This document shows positions 51,722 through 62,924 of a stretch of DNA of 64,000 nt, piece by piece. The position numbers and the translations under genes were made by a program. The stretch is taken from assembly GCA_965200945.1 (NCBI GenBank), contig OZ241749.1, positions 2,170,001 through 2,234,000 of the forward strand, written 5' to 3'. Under the pieces are notes generated by a model. It made no database searches, was not told where the DNA came from, and saw nothing but the letters and a program-made list of their open reading frames with translations. Numbering within the stretch: position 1 is the stretch's first letter; every line of letters starts with the position of its first letter. Origin of the DNA: JADCRZ01 sp965200945 (GTDB taxonomy: Bacteria > Bacteroidota > Bacteroidia > Chitinophagales > Chitinophagaceae).

Positions 51722-51752
51722 GCTATTCTTTTATAAATATCTACATAATTTT

Positions 51753-52922
51753 ATGTCTGGCAATAAAGTCTACATTTTCGACACTACCCTCCGCGACGGC
51801 GAACAGGTACCGGGATGCAAACTGGTGGCAAGTGAAAAACTCGGTCTGGCACTGAAGCTCGAGGAACTGGGTGTAGATATCATAGAAGCCGGTTTTCCCG
51901 TATCTAGTCCCGGTGACTTCGACTCCGTTCACCAGATCTCGCAGGTGATCCGGGATGCTTCTGTCTGCGCCCTCAGCCGCGCCGTTCAAAAAGACATCGA
52001 AGTGGCTGCCGAAGCCCTCAAAAGCGCCAAACGACCGCGCATCCACACCGGCATCGGCACTTCCGATTTTCACATCAAAAGCAAATTTAAATCTACCCGC
52101 GAAGAGATCCTTCAGCGGGCGGTTCAGTGCGTAACCTGGGCCAAGAACTTCGTGGACGACGTGGAATTTTACGCCGAAGACGCCGGCCGCACCGACAACG
52201 AATACCTGGCGCGCGTAGTGGAAGCCGTGATCGCTGCCGGCGCTACCACCGTCAATATCCCCGACACCACGGGCTACTGCCTGCCCGGGCAATACGGCGA
52301 CAAGATCGCTTTTCTCGTGAACAACGTCTCAAACATCGACAAAGCCATCCTGAGCTGCCATTGCCACAACGATCTGGGCCTGGCCACCGCCAACGCCATT
52401 TCCGGTGTCATCAGCGGAGCCCGCCAGATCGAGTGCACCATCAACGGCCTCGGCGAACGCGCCGGCAACACTTCGCTCGAAGAAGTGGTGATGGTGCTCA
52501 AGCAGCACAAACAGCTGGGTTTATATACCGATATCAACGCCAAAGGGCTGAACCCGCTGAGCCGCCTCGTGGCCGATACCATGCGGGTGCCCGTTCAACC
52601 CAACAAAGCCATCGTGGGCGCCAACGCCTTCTCGCATTCATCGGGTATTCACCAGGACGGCTTCCTGAAAGACGCGCAGACCTACGAGATCATCAACCCC
52701 GAAGAAGTAGGCGCAGAGGGCAGCAAGATCGTGCTCACCGCCCGCAGCGGCCGCAGCGCCCTGGCTTACCGCTTCCAGAAACTCGGCTACGAATTCAACC
52801 GCAACGATGTGGACGTGCTGTACCAGAAGTTCCTCGAAGTGGCGGACAGTAAGAAGGAAGTGCAGGAGGAAGACCTGAAAGAAATCGCTGATCAGTATAA
52901 GGAAGTAGCTGTAAGCTTTTAA
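51753..52922 (+). CDS. leuA: 2-isopropylmalate synthase, short form
   Basis: 389 aa from the ATG giving MSGNKVYIFDTTLRDGEQVPG. The catalytic TIM barrel is complete: DTTLRDGEQ with the metal Asp, SCHCHNDLGLATANA with metal-binding His residues, and NGLGERAGNTSLEEV. ANAFSHSSGIHQDGFLK closes the active site. The C-terminal LeuA regulatory domain of about 120 residues, which binds leucine in long-form enzymes, is absent. It is the first gene of the branched-chain cluster. Homocitrate or citramalate synthase relatives have similar size, but the leuCDB neighbours support LeuA. Confidence 0.92.
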   Translation: MSGNKVYIFDTTLRDGEQVPGCKLVASEKLGLALKLEELGVDIIEAGFPVSSPGDFDSVHQISQVIRDASVCALSRAVQKDIEVAAEALKSAKRPRIHTGIGTSDFHIKSKFKSTREEILQRAVQCVTWAKNFVDDVEFYAEDAGRTDNEYLARVVEAVIAAGATTVNIPDTTGYCLPGQYGDKIAFLVNNVSNIDKAILSCHCHNDLGLATANAISGVISGARQIECTINGLGERAGNTSLEEVVMVLKQHKQLGLYTDINAKGLNPLSRLVADTMRVPVQPNKAIVGANAFSHSSGIHQDGFLKDAQTYEIINPEEVGAEGSKIVLTARSGRSALAYRFQKLGYEFNRNDVDVLYQKFLEVADSKKEVQEEDLKEIADQYKEVAVSF

Positions 52923-52973
52923 CATCTGTAAGTCGGCAGCTTTTCATCAACACGCTTGAATAAACGAAACAAA

Positions 52974-54380
<1,407 letters not shown>

Positions 54381-54440
54381 TTATTCATCACCTGCAGGAT
54401 TGATCCGGTCATTCCTGCAATAAGATAAAAAAATTTTACA

Positions 54441-55022
54441 ATGCAAGCTTTTACCACGCTCCAGTCCCGGTTTGTTCCGATCCAGATGGAAAACATCGAC
54501 ACCGATCAGATCATCCCTGCCCGCTTCCTGAAAGCAACGACCAAGGCGGGTTTCGGGAAGAACCTGTTCCGCGACTGGCGCTATGTTGCAGACGACCAGC
54601 CAAGAGAAGACTTCGTGCTCAACCATTCCGAATACCAGGGCGAGATCCTGGTGGCCGGCAAGAACTTCGGCTGCGGATCTTCCCGCGAACACGCGGCCTG
54701 GGCCATCTTCGACTATGGGTTCCGGGTAGTGGTGTCGAGCTTTTTTGCCGACATTTTCAAGAACAACGCGCTCAACAACGGCCTGCTGCCCGCGCAGGTG
54801 AGCGATGCTTTTCTCGACAAGATCTTTGCGCTGGGCAACGAGGCTACGCTCACCGTAGATCTAAACAGCCAGACGATCACCATCGACCAGACCTGTGAAA
54901 AAGAAACTTTCGACATCAACAATTACAAAAAAACCTGCATGCTCAACGGGTACGACGACATCGACTATCTGCTGAGCATGCAGGATAAGACCATAGCTTT
55001 CGAAAAACAACACGTGTACTAA
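54441..55022 (+). CDS. leuD: 3-isopropylmalate dehydratase, small subunit
   Basis: 193 aa swivelling domain of the aconitase fold. DQIIPARFLKATTKAGFG and NFGCGSSREHAAWA are the family motifs; the Ser-rich loop contacts substrate. It forms a heterodimer with LeuC, whose gene ends 60 bp upstream. Confidence 0.97.
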   Translation: MQAFTTLQSRFVPIQMENIDTDQIIPARFLKATTKAGFGKNLFRDWRYVADDQPREDFVLNHSEYQGEILVAGKNFGCGSSREHAAWAIFDYGFRVVVSSFFADIFKNNALNNGLLPAQVSDAFLDKIFALGNEATLTVDLNSQTITIDQTCEKETFDINNYKKTCMLNGYDDIDYLLSMQDKTIAFEKQHVY

Positions 55023-55032
55023 CCTTCATCAC

Positions 55033-56148
55033 ATGAATAAGAAAATTACAGTTATACTTGGAGATGGGATCGGACCGGAAGTGACCCAGCAGTCGATCAA
55101 GGTACTCGATGCCATCGCCCAGCAGTTCGGTCACCAGTTTCATTACCAGTACGGCCTCATGGGCGCCGATGCCATCGACAAGACCGGCAACCCGCTCCCC
55201 GACGAAACCATCAGGCTTTGTCTCGAGAGCGACGCCATCCTTTTCGGCGCCATCGGTCATCCCAAATACGACAACGACCCCGCAGCCAAGGTACGCCCGG
55301 AACAGGGCCTGCTCAAGCTCCGCAAGGTATTGCAGCTGTTCGCCAACATACGCCCGGTGAACGCCTATCCTTCCCTCCACCATCTTTCCCCACTCAAAAA
55401 CAAACAGCTCGAAGGGGTGGATTTCGTGATCTACCGTGAGCTTACCGGCGGAATTTATTTTGGCAAAAAAGAACTGAATGCAGACCAGACACAGGCCATA
55501 GACGAATGCAGCTACAGCCGCGAAGAAATTGAACGCATCTCTCACCTGGCTTTTCAGTCGGCCCAGCGCAGACGAAAAAAACTGACCCTGGTAGACAAGG
55601 CCAACGTGCTTGAAACATCCCGCCTCTGGCGCAAAGTGGTGCAGGATCTCTGCAGCCAGTACCCGGATGTAGCGGTCGATTATATGTTTGTAGACAATGC
55701 CGCCATGCAGATCATCCTGAATCCAAAACAGTTCGACGTGATCGTTACCGAGAACATGTTCGGCGATATCATCAGCGACGAAGCCAGCGTGATCAGCGGC
55801 TCCCTCGGACTGCTGCCATCGGCTTCTATCGGTACCGGCTTGGCGCTGTTCGAGCCTATCCACGGTTCTTATCCGCAGGCCGCCGGCAAAGACATCGCCA
55901 ACCCGCTCGGCTCCATCCTGTCGGCTGCGATGATGCTCGATTTTTTCAACATGAAGGAAGAAGGCCTGCTCATTCTCAAAGCGGTTGAATGGGCCCTGTC
56001 GAACGGCTTTGTGACCAAAGACATCGACCCCGTCAACAATTACTCCACCTCCACCATCGGCGATCTTATCCGCGATTTTATCGAGAACAGGATCCCCTCG
56101 GTCGTAAACCGGAACAACATCGCGATCAGTAAATCAACCATCATCTGA
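55033..56148 (+). CDS. leuB: 3-isopropylmalate dehydrogenase
   Basis: 371 aa. VILGDGIGPEVTQQS starts the fold; VNAYPSLHHLSPLKNK and REL-TGGIYFG hold substrate Arg residues; DNAAMQIILNPKQFDVIVTENMFGDI carries the metal Asp region, and FEPIHGSYPQAAGKDIANPLG binds NAD. It makes 2-ketoisocaproate. Ten bp separate it from leuD. Confidence 0.97.
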   Translation: MNKKITVILGDGIGPEVTQQSIKVLDAIAQQFGHQFHYQYGLMGADAIDKTGNPLPDETIRLCLESDAILFGAIGHPKYDNDPAAKVRPEQGLLKLRKVLQLFANIRPVNAYPSLHHLSPLKNKQLEGVDFVIYRELTGGIYFGKKELNADQTQAIDECSYSREEIERISHLAFQSAQRRRKKLTLVDKANVLETSRLWRKVVQDLCSQYPDVAVDYMFVDNAAMQIILNPKQFDVIVTENMFGDIISDEASVISGSLGLLPSASIGTGLALFEPIHGSYPQAAGKDIANPLGSILSAAMMLDFFNMKEEGLLILKAVEWALSNGFVTKDIDPVNNYSTSTIGDLIRDFIENRIPSVVNRNNIAISKSTII

Positions 56149-56190
56149 TCAGGCCGGCATACACATTTTTTCACACCAAGAACAGGTTCC

Positions 56191-57108
56191 ATGAATTACT
56201 ATAATAAAAATACCATTATCTACTTCAACGGTGAATTCGTAAAAGCGGTAGATGTTCAAATGGATCTCTACAGCCAGTCGCTGCATTACGGGTATGCTGT
56301 ATTCGAAGGTATCCGCTCGTACCGGACGGTAAGCGGAGAGACCAGGATCTTCAAGGAAGAAGCGCATTACGACCGGCTGAAAAGATCAGCCGGTTTCCTG
56401 AACATGCCCTATCCGTGGAAAAGCGGCGACCTCATCGACATCACATACCAGGTACTCGAGAAGAACGGGATCCAGGATGCTTATATCCGCCCGCTCATCT
56501 TCGCTCCTGCCAACATGAAATTCGCCGCGAGCAAGGAATCCAACATCCTGATCGCCGCCTGGCCAATGGAAAAATTCCTGGGGGAAGACCTGCTGCGCAT
56601 CATGACCTCTCCGTTCCAGCGGCCCAATCCGAAAGGCTTTATCATAGAAGCCAAAGCCACCGGCCATTACGTGAACTCGATCCTCGCCAGCCAGGATGCC
56701 AAGGCAAAAGGCTACGACGAAGCCGTGCTGACCGATATGAACGGTTTTGCGGCCGAAGGGCCGGGCGCCAATATGTTCTTTGAAAAAGGCGGCAAACTGT
56801 TCACGCCGGCAACAGGGAATGTCCTGCCGGGCATCACCCGCCAGACCGTGCTCGAACTTTGTCAAAAAATGGGCATCGAAGTGGAAGAAGGTCAATACAC
56901 GATCGAAGATGTGAAAGCTGCCGATGCCGCTTTCTTCTGCGGCACCGCCGCCGAGATCATCGGTTGGCAATCGCTCGACGAAACCGTGTTCCCGAAACCC
57001 TGGAGCGAAACAGTGAGCAAACGCCTGCAACAGGCTTACACAGATCTCATCCTGGAAAAAGAAGCGGCTGTCGCCTTCCGGAACGAGCCCGTTTCCGCAC
57101 TCGGCTAA
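56191..57108 (+). CDS. ilvE: Branched-chain amino acid aminotransferase
   Basis: 305 aa, PLP fold type IV. SLHYGYAVFEGIRSYRT, the PLP-lysine segment IIEAKATGHYVNSILA, DEAVLTDMNGFAAEGPGANMF and TPATGNVLPGITRQTVLELC are in family order. It performs the final transamination for Leu, Ile and Val. Placement between leuB and ilvD joins the leucine and isoleucine-valine parts into one cluster. Confidence 0.96.
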   Translation: MNYYNKNTIIYFNGEFVKAVDVQMDLYSQSLHYGYAVFEGIRSYRTVSGETRIFKEEAHYDRLKRSAGFLNMPYPWKSGDLIDITYQVLEKNGIQDAYIRPLIFAPANMKFAASKESNILIAAWPMEKFLGEDLLRIMTSPFQRPNPKGFIIEAKATGHYVNSILASQDAKAKGYDEAVLTDMNGFAAEGPGANMFFEKGGKLFTPATGNVLPGITRQTVLELCQKMGIEVEEGQYTIEDVKAADAAFFCGTAAEIIGWQSLDETVFPKPWSETVSKRLQQAYTDLILEKEAAVAFRNEPVSALG

Positions 57109-57151
57109 GCCGCTCCCTACTTCACCCAATTTTGACTGCTTAAAATAATAC

Positions 57152-58837
57152 ATGTCACCCGAACTCAATAAATACAGTAAGAACTTAACGCAGGACATCA
57201 CGCAACCGGCCGCCCAGGCCATGTTGTATGGCATCGGGCTTACGGAAGCCGACCTCGATAAACCGCAGGTAGGCGTGGTAAGCATGGGCTATGAAGGCAA
57301 CACCTGCAACATGCACCTGAACGACCTCGCCAAACTGGTAAAACAGGGCGTGTGGGACGCCGACATGGTCGGACTCATCTTCAACACCATCGGCGTGAGC
57401 GACGGTATGAGCAACGGCCTGCCCGGCATGCGTTATTCGCTGGTAAGCCGCGATGTGATCGCCGACTCGATCGAAACCGTATGCGGCGCTCAATATTATG
57501 ATTCGCTGATCGCCATCCCCGGCTGCGACAAGAACATGCCGGGGTCGGTGATGGCCATGGGCCGACTGAACCGGCCGGCCATCATGGTATACGGCGGAAG
57601 CATCGCACCGGGGCATTACAAAGGACAAGACCTCAACATCATATCCGCGTTCGAAGCGCTTGGACAAAAGATCGCGGGCAATCTGGACGATGCCGATTTC
57701 AAAGGCATCGTCCAGAATTCCTGTCCGGGCGCCGGCGCCTGCGGTGGCATGTATACCGCCAACACCATGGCATCGGCCATCGAAGCGCTGGGCATGAGCC
57801 TCCCCTACTCTTCTTCCTATCCGGCGCTCAGTTCCGAGAAAAGAAACGAATGCCTGGAAGCAGGGAAAGCGGTGCGCAACCTGATGGAAAAAGAGATCAA
57901 GCCCACAGACATCATGACCCGGAAGGCATTCGACAATGCCATGACCGTGATCATGGTGCTGGGCGGCAGCACCAATGCCGTGCTGCACATGATCGCCATC
58001 GCGAAAAGCGTAGACATACCGCTGAGCCAGGACGATTTCCAGCGCATCAGCGATAAAACGCCTCTGCTGGCCGACCTCAAGCCGAGCGGTAAATACCTCA
58101 TGCAGGACCTCCATAACATCGGCGGCGTTCCGGCGGTGATGAAATACCTGCTCCAGAAAGGCTTTCTGCACGGCGACTGCCTCACCGTTACCGGCAAGAC
58201 GATCGCCGAAAACCTGGAATCAGTGCCCGATCTGGATTTCGACAGCCAGAAGATCATTTTCCCCGTCGATCAGCCCCTTAAAGCAACGGGACACCTGCAG
58301 ATCCTCTACGGCAACCTGGCGGAAGCCGGCAGCGTGGCCAAGATCAGCGGAAAAGAAGGCGAACGGTTCGAAGGCCCGGCCAGGGTGTTCGACGGCGAAT
58401 ACGAACTGGTGGAGGGCATCAATTCGAAAAAGATACTACCCGGAGATGTGGTGGTGATCCGGTACGTGGGCCCGAAAGGCGGCCCCGGTATGCAGGAAAT
58501 GCTCAAACCCACATCTGCCATCATGGGTTCCGGACTGGGCAAATCGGTGGCACTGATCACCGACGGCCGGTTCAGCGGCGGCACCCACGGCTTCGTGGTG
58601 GGGCACATTACACCCGAAGCCTACGAAGGCGGCGCGATCGCGCTGGTGCACGACAACGACATCATCACCATCGACGCCGACAACAAAACAATGACATTAC
58701 AGGTTGACCCGGAAGAGCTTGCCCAACGTAAAGCCGCCTGGAAACAACCTGCTTTAAAAGCGACCAAAGGAATACTTTTTAAATATGCTAAATACGTTAA
58801 AACTGCCGCAGAAGGATGTGTCACGGACGAAGACTGA
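57152..58837 (+). CDS. ilvD: Dihydroxy-acid dehydratase
   Basis: 561 aa. Iron-sulfur ligands lie in IPGCDKNMPGSVMA and NSCPGAGACGGMYTANTM; GVSDGMSNGLPGMRYSLVSRD is the conserved substrate region, and TDGRFSGGTHGFVVGHITPE ends the domain. It dehydrates the dihydroxy acids of the Val and Ile routes. Its 3' end overlaps the start of ilvB by 53 bp. Confidence 0.97.
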   Translation: MSPELNKYSKNLTQDITQPAAQAMLYGIGLTEADLDKPQVGVVSMGYEGNTCNMHLNDLAKLVKQGVWDADMVGLIFNTIGVSDGMSNGLPGMRYSLVSRDVIADSIETVCGAQYYDSLIAIPGCDKNMPGSVMAMGRLNRPAIMVYGGSIAPGHYKGQDLNIISAFEALGQKIAGNLDDADFKGIVQNSCPGAGACGGMYTANTMASAIEALGMSLPYSSSYPALSSEKRNECLEAGKAVRNLMEKEIKPTDIMTRKAFDNAMTVIMVLGGSTNAVLHMIAIAKSVDIPLSQDDFQRISDKTPLLADLKPSGKYLMQDLHNIGGVPAVMKYLLQKGFLHGDCLTVTGKTIAENLESVPDLDFDSQKIIFPVDQPLKATGHLQILYGNLAEAGSVAKISGKEGERFEGPARVFDGEYELVEGINSKKILPGDVVVIRYVGPKGGPGMQEMLKPTSAIMGSGLGKSVALITDGRFSGGTHGFVVGHITPEAYEGGAIALVHDNDIITIDADNKTMTLQVDPEELAQRKAAWKQPALKATKGILFKYAKYVKTAAEGCVTDED

Positions 58838-60524
58838 GACTCTCAGCGGGTCCCAGATACTGTTGAATGCATTTATTGATGAAGGGGTGGATACCATATT
58901 CGGGTATCCGGGCGGTGCCATCATGCCCATCTATGATGCGCTCTACGACTACCAGGATAAACTGAACCACATTCTCGTGCGCCACGAACAGGGCGGCATC
59001 CATGCCGCGCAGGGCTATGCCCGCGCTTCCGGCCGTACCGGTGTGGTATTCGCCACCAGCGGTCCGGGTGCTACCAACCTGGTTACCGGGCTGGCGGATG
59101 CACAGATCGACAGCACGCCGCTGGTATGCATCACCGGCCAGGTGTTTGCGCACCTGCTGGGCACCGACGCCTTCCAGGAAACCGACGTCATCAACATAAC
59201 CACGCCGGTCACCAAATGGAACTACCAGGTTACGGACGCCCGTGAGCTGAGCTCCGCCATCGCCAAGGCGTTTCATATTGCCGGCAGTGGAAGGCCCGGC
59301 CCCGTGCTGATCGATATCACCAAGAATGCGCAGCTGCAGAAGATCGAGTATGAAGGCTATACGCCCTGCTCTTTCATGCGCAGCTACCGCCCGAAACCGA
59401 TCGTCCGCAAGGAACACATAGAAACCGCAGCGCAACTCATCAACCAGGCGAAAAAACCTTTTGTGCTGTGGGGCCAGGGAGTGATCCTCGGAAAAGCCGA
59501 ACAGGAGTTCAAGGCTTTTATCGAAAAGACCGGGATCCCGGCTGCGTGGACTATTCTGGGACTGAGCGCCCTGCCTACCGACCATCCGCTCAACGTGGGC
59601 ATGCTGGGCATGCACGGCAACTACGGCCCCAACCTGCTCACCAACGAATGTGATGTGATGATCGCCATCGGCATGCGGTTCGATGACCGCGTGACCGGCC
59701 GGCTCGACAAATACGCCAAACAGGCGACCATCATCCATCTCGACATCGATCCGGCCGAGATCGACAAGAATGTAAAAGCCGATGTAGGCGTATGGGGCGA
59801 CTGCAAGGAAACCCTCCCGATGCTCACCGAGCTGGTGGAAGCAAAAACGCATCCCGAATGGCTCGAGCGCTTCAATGCATGTACACGGGAAGAAGTAAAA
59901 CAGGTGATCCACGATGAGCTGAACCCTACCACGGAAGAAATGACGATGGGTGAAGTGATCAATGTAATGAACCAGCTCACCGGTGGAGACGCCATCGTTG
60001 TCACCGATGTAGGCCAGCACCAGATGGTAGCCTGCCGGTATGCCAAGTTCAACCAGTCTAAAAGCAATGTCACTTCCGGTGGCCTCGGCACCATGGGCTT
60101 TGCACTGCCGGCAGCCATCGGCGCGAAATTCGGCGCGCCCGAGCGCACGGTGATCGCGATCGCCGGCGACGGCGGCATCCAGATGACCATTCAGGAACTG
60201 GGCACCATCATGCAGAGCAAGGTGAACGTGAAGGTGATCATTCTCAACAACCGCTTCCTCGGCATGGTACGCCAGTGGCAGCAGCTCTTCCACGACAAAC
60301 GCTATTCGTTCGTCAATATCACCAGTCCCGATTATGTCATGGTGGCCAAAGGCTATGGCATCGAAGGCCGCAGCATCTCCGACAGGGGCGACCTGAAAGA
60401 AGCCCTCACCGCCATGCTCAGCCACAACGGTGCTTACGTACTGGAAGTGATGGTGGGCAAGGAGAACAACGTGTTCCCCATGGTGCCGCAGGGCTGCAGC
60501 GTGAGCGAGATCAGACTGAAGTAA
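58785..60524 (+). CDS. ilvB: Acetolactate synthase, large subunit
   Basis: 579 aa ThDP enzyme. The catalytic Glu is in RHEQGGIHAAQGYARASG; the ThDP-Mg motif is IAGDGGIQMTIQELGTI..NNRFLGMVRQWQ. FGYPGGAIMPIYD begins the fold. The ATG at 58785 lies inside the ilvD end, giving a 53-bp overlap; a GTG at 58818 would shorten this to 20 bp. It makes acetolactate and acetohydroxybutyrate from pyruvate with or without 2-ketobutyrate. Confidence 0.96.
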   Translation: MLNTLKLPQKDVSRTKTETLSGSQILLNAFIDEGVDTIFGYPGGAIMPIYDALYDYQDKLNHILVRHEQGGIHAAQGYARASGRTGVVFATSGPGATNLVTGLADAQIDSTPLVCITGQVFAHLLGTDAFQETDVINITTPVTKWNYQVTDARELSSAIAKAFHIAGSGRPGPVLIDITKNAQLQKIEYEGYTPCSFMRSYRPKPIVRKEHIETAAQLINQAKKPFVLWGQGVILGKAEQEFKAFIEKTGIPAAWTILGLSALPTDHPLNVGMLGMHGNYGPNLLTNECDVMIAIGMRFDDRVTGRLDKYAKQATIIHLDIDPAEIDKNVKADVGVWGDCKETLPMLTELVEAKTHPEWLERFNACTREEVKQVIHDELNPTTEEMTMGEVINVMNQLTGGDAIVVTDVGQHQMVACRYAKFNQSKSNVTSGGLGTMGFALPAAIGAKFGAPERTVIAIAGDGGIQMTIQELGTIMQSKVNVKVIILNNRFLGMVRQWQQLFHDKRYSFVNITSPDYVMVAKGYGIEGRSISDRGDLKEALTAMLSHNGAYVLEVMVGKENNVFPMVPQGCSVSEIRLK

Positions 60525-60637
60525 CAGAACCATGATTTATCCGGTTGAAGGATGTGCAGGCTTGGATCGCAACCTTTGTGCATAAAGCATCAAGGCAATC
60601 CTTCATCCGGCTGAATCATCGTCGAAAAAACATCAAC

Positions 60638-61228
60638 ATGCACAAAGAACAATATACCATCACCATTTACACCGAGAACAATGTAGGGCTGCTGAACCGG
60701 ATCGCCATCCTGTTTTCGCGCAGGAAGATCAACCTCGACAGCCTGAACAGCTCGCCTTCCGAGATAGAAGGCATCTACCGCTTTACCATCGTGATCGATG
60801 AAACCGAAGAGGTGGTGCGCAAGCTGGTTCGCCAGATCGAAAAGCAGGTGGAAGTGCTGAAAGCTTACTTCAACACCAACGACGAGATCGTGTGGCAGGA
60901 AATGGCCCTGTACAAAGTGCCGGCCGACCAGATCACCGAAAAGGTAAAAGTGGAAAGACTGCTGCGTGAATACGGCGCCCGCGCCATCGTGATCCGCAAA
61001 GACTACATCATATTCGAAACGACCGGTCACCGCGAAGAAACAGAGAAGCTGGTAAAAGTGCTGGAACCTTACGGGATGATCGAATTTGTGCGCACCGCCC
61101 GGGTAGCCATCATCAAGGCCAGTCACGGCTTCCATGAGAAACTGAAAGACTTTGAAGAGATGCAGCCCAGCCCGAAGCTGGTGGAGAATGAATACCTGAA
61201 CCGCCAGGACGAAGTTTTTACAATGTAG
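60638..61228 (+). CDS. ilvN: Acetolactate synthase, small regulatory subunit
   Basis: 196 aa from the ATG of MHKEQYTITIYTENNVGLLNRI; 31 in-frame residues upstream are not conserved in type. The ACT domain (about 3-80) normally binds valine for feedback control, with the NNVGLLNRIAILFSRR turn as the ligand site; the C-terminal domain (about 90-170) activates IlvB. It follows ilvB by 113 bp. Confidence 0.94.
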   Translation: MHKEQYTITIYTENNVGLLNRIAILFSRRKINLDSLNSSPSEIEGIYRFTIVIDETEEVVRKLVRQIEKQVEVLKAYFNTNDEIVWQEMALYKVPADQITEKVKVERLLREYGARAIVIRKDYIIFETTGHREETEKLVKVLEPYGMIEFVRTARVAIIKASHGFHEKLKDFEEMQPSPKLVENEYLNRQDEVFTM

Positions 61229-61341
61229 CACCTGTAGCTGCTGGATGTTAGCTACCAGCAGCCGGCATATATCAATCTTAAAAACTATAACTTTTAAGCT
61301 ACCGGCTAATAGCTTATTTCCTTACATCAAAACAATCAAAA

Positions 61342-62445
61342 ATGGCAAAACTAAATTTCGGAGGTGTGGAAGAAAATGTGGTGACAAGGGATGAGTTTCC
61401 TTTAGAAAAAGCACAGGACGTGCTCAAAGACGAAGTGATTGCAGTAATAGGGTATGGCGTACAGGGTCCCGGACAGGCCCTGAACCAGAAAGAGAATGGC
61501 GTGAACGTCATCGTAGGTCAACGTAAGAATTCGAAATCATGGGATAAAGCGGTGAACGACGGATTTGTTCCCGGAGAATCCCTGTTTGAAATAGAAGAAG
61601 CGCTCAAGAAAGGCACCATCATCTGTTACCTTCTGAGCGATGCAGCCCAGATCAAACTGTGGCCCACCGTACAGAAACACCTCACTGCCGGCAAGGCGTT
61701 GTATTTCTCGCATGGCTTCGGCATCACGTATCATCACCAGACTGGCATCATTCCCCCGCCGGATGTAGACGTTTTCCTGGTGGCACCCAAAGGTTCGGGT
61801 ACTTCCCTGAGAAGGATGTTCCTGCAGGGGCGAGGCCTCAACTCGAGCTTCGCCATCTTCCAGGATGCCACCGGCAAAGCCTGGGACAGAGTGGTAGCGC
61901 TCGGGATCGCCATCGGGTCGGGTTACCTGTTTGAAACTAATTTTAAAAAAGAAGTGTACAGCGACCTGACCGGCGAAAGAGGCACCCTGATGGGCGCCAT
62001 CCAGGGCATCTTCGCCGCGCAGTACGAAGTGCTGCGGAGCAAAGGCCATACGCCTTCCGAAGCCTTCAACGAAACCGTGGAAGAGCTCACCCAGAGCCTT
62101 ATGCCGCTGGTGGCCGAGAACGGGATGGACTGGATGTATGCCAACTGCTCTACCACCGCACAGCGCGGCGCGCTCGACTGGTGGAAGAAATTCAGGGATG
62201 CAACGCTGCCGGTTTTTACCGAACTGTATGAAAGCGTAGCTGCCGGCAAGGAATCGCAACGCTCGATCGACAGCAACAGCCAGCCCGACTACCGCGAAAA
62301 GCTGAATGCCGAACTCGCCGAACTCCGCGAAAGCGAGCTGTGGCAGGCCGGTAAAACAGTGAGAAGCCTGCGTCCGGAAAACCAGGGCCGCTATGAAGCC
62401 ACGTCCGAGAGCAGGCAAAGCCAGGAGATCGTAACGGAAGCCTGA
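61342..62445 (+). CDS. ilvC: Ketol-acid reductoisomerase
   Basis: 367 aa. VIGYGVQGPGQALNQKENGV is the Rossmann NADPH loop with the family Gly pattern; QRKNSKSW gives the cofactor phosphate contacts; SHGFGITYHH is the first substrate region, and DLTGERGTLMGAIQGIF plus SLMPLVAENGMDWMY carry Mg-binding Asp and Glu residues. It performs the second common step of Val and Ile synthesis. It is the last enzyme gene before a small lipoprotein gene. Confidence 0.97.
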   Translation: MAKLNFGGVEENVVTRDEFPLEKAQDVLKDEVIAVIGYGVQGPGQALNQKENGVNVIVGQRKNSKSWDKAVNDGFVPGESLFEIEEALKKGTIICYLLSDAAQIKLWPTVQKHLTAGKALYFSHGFGITYHHQTGIIPPPDVDVFLVAPKGSGTSLRRMFLQGRGLNSSFAIFQDATGKAWDRVVALGIAIGSGYLFETNFKKEVYSDLTGERGTLMGAIQGIFAAQYEVLRSKGHTPSEAFNETVEELTQSLMPLVAENGMDWMYANCSTTAQRGALDWWKKFRDATLPVFTELYESVAAGKESQRSIDSNSQPDYREKLNAELAELRESELWQAGKTVRSLRPENQGRYEATSESRQSQEIVTEA

Positions 62446-62510
62446 TTTTTAGCGCCAGCCGGCTGCAACGGTGGGAGGAAAAGAAGTGTCAGTGTATCAA
62501 AAATACAGAC

Positions 62511-62924
62511 ATGCGGAACTTCTTTGTTGCTCTCCTTTTGGTTACAACCCCGGGCTTTTTTGCCAGCTGTAAAAAAGATCACCAGCCTCCCGGAGACGCC
62601 AGCTTACAGGGCAGCTGGGAACTGCTGACCCGCACAGGCGGCTTTGCAGCGATACGGGTTGACTATCCTCTGGGTAACAACAACCTTTATTTCTTTGATA
62701 AGGATACCTACTCGGAACACGCCGGCGGACAAACTATAAGGAGCGGGCACTACAAACTGGTGAACGACACCTCCTATACCTATCAGCGGCGGGCAACAAG
62801 GATCGTATTTGACGGGGTGGTAAGTCCTGATTTTCTGATCACGGTGACACCCACCAGAATGATCCTTACATCTGATGCGAATGATGGCTACACGTTTGAA
62901 TACAGGAAAATCATGTACGATTAA
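62511..62924 (+). CDS. Small lipocalin-like lipoprotein
   Basis: 137 aa. MRNFFVALLLVTTPGFFASC is a type II signal peptide with Cys20. LQGSWELLTRTGGFAAI, then YYKLVNDTSYTYQ-like strands and a TPTRMILTSDANDGYTFEY end, fit the small lipocalin-like domain common in Bacteroidota lipoproteins. Ligand and role unknown. It sits between ilvC and ilvA without any evident link to amino acid synthesis. Confidence 0.72.
   Translation: MRNFFVALLLVTTPGFFASCKKDHQPPGDASLQGSWELLTRTGGFAAIRVDYPLGNNNLYFFDKDTYSEHAGGQTIRSGHYKLVNDTSYTYQRRATRIVFDGVVSPDFLITVTPTRMILTSDANDGYTFEYRKIMYD

Noticed and set aside
51640..51855. 71-codon frame overlapping the leuA start, as a full branched-chain leader peptide
   Set aside because: Its first codons are rich in Val, Leu and Ile, but it has no early stop and extends 100 bp into leuA, unlike known leader peptides. 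The observation is kept only as part of the leuA leader finding.
58821..60533. 570-codon minus-strand frame opposite ilvB
   Set aside because: Shadow of ilvB; rich in His and Ala, no motif, and wholly explained by the sense gene.
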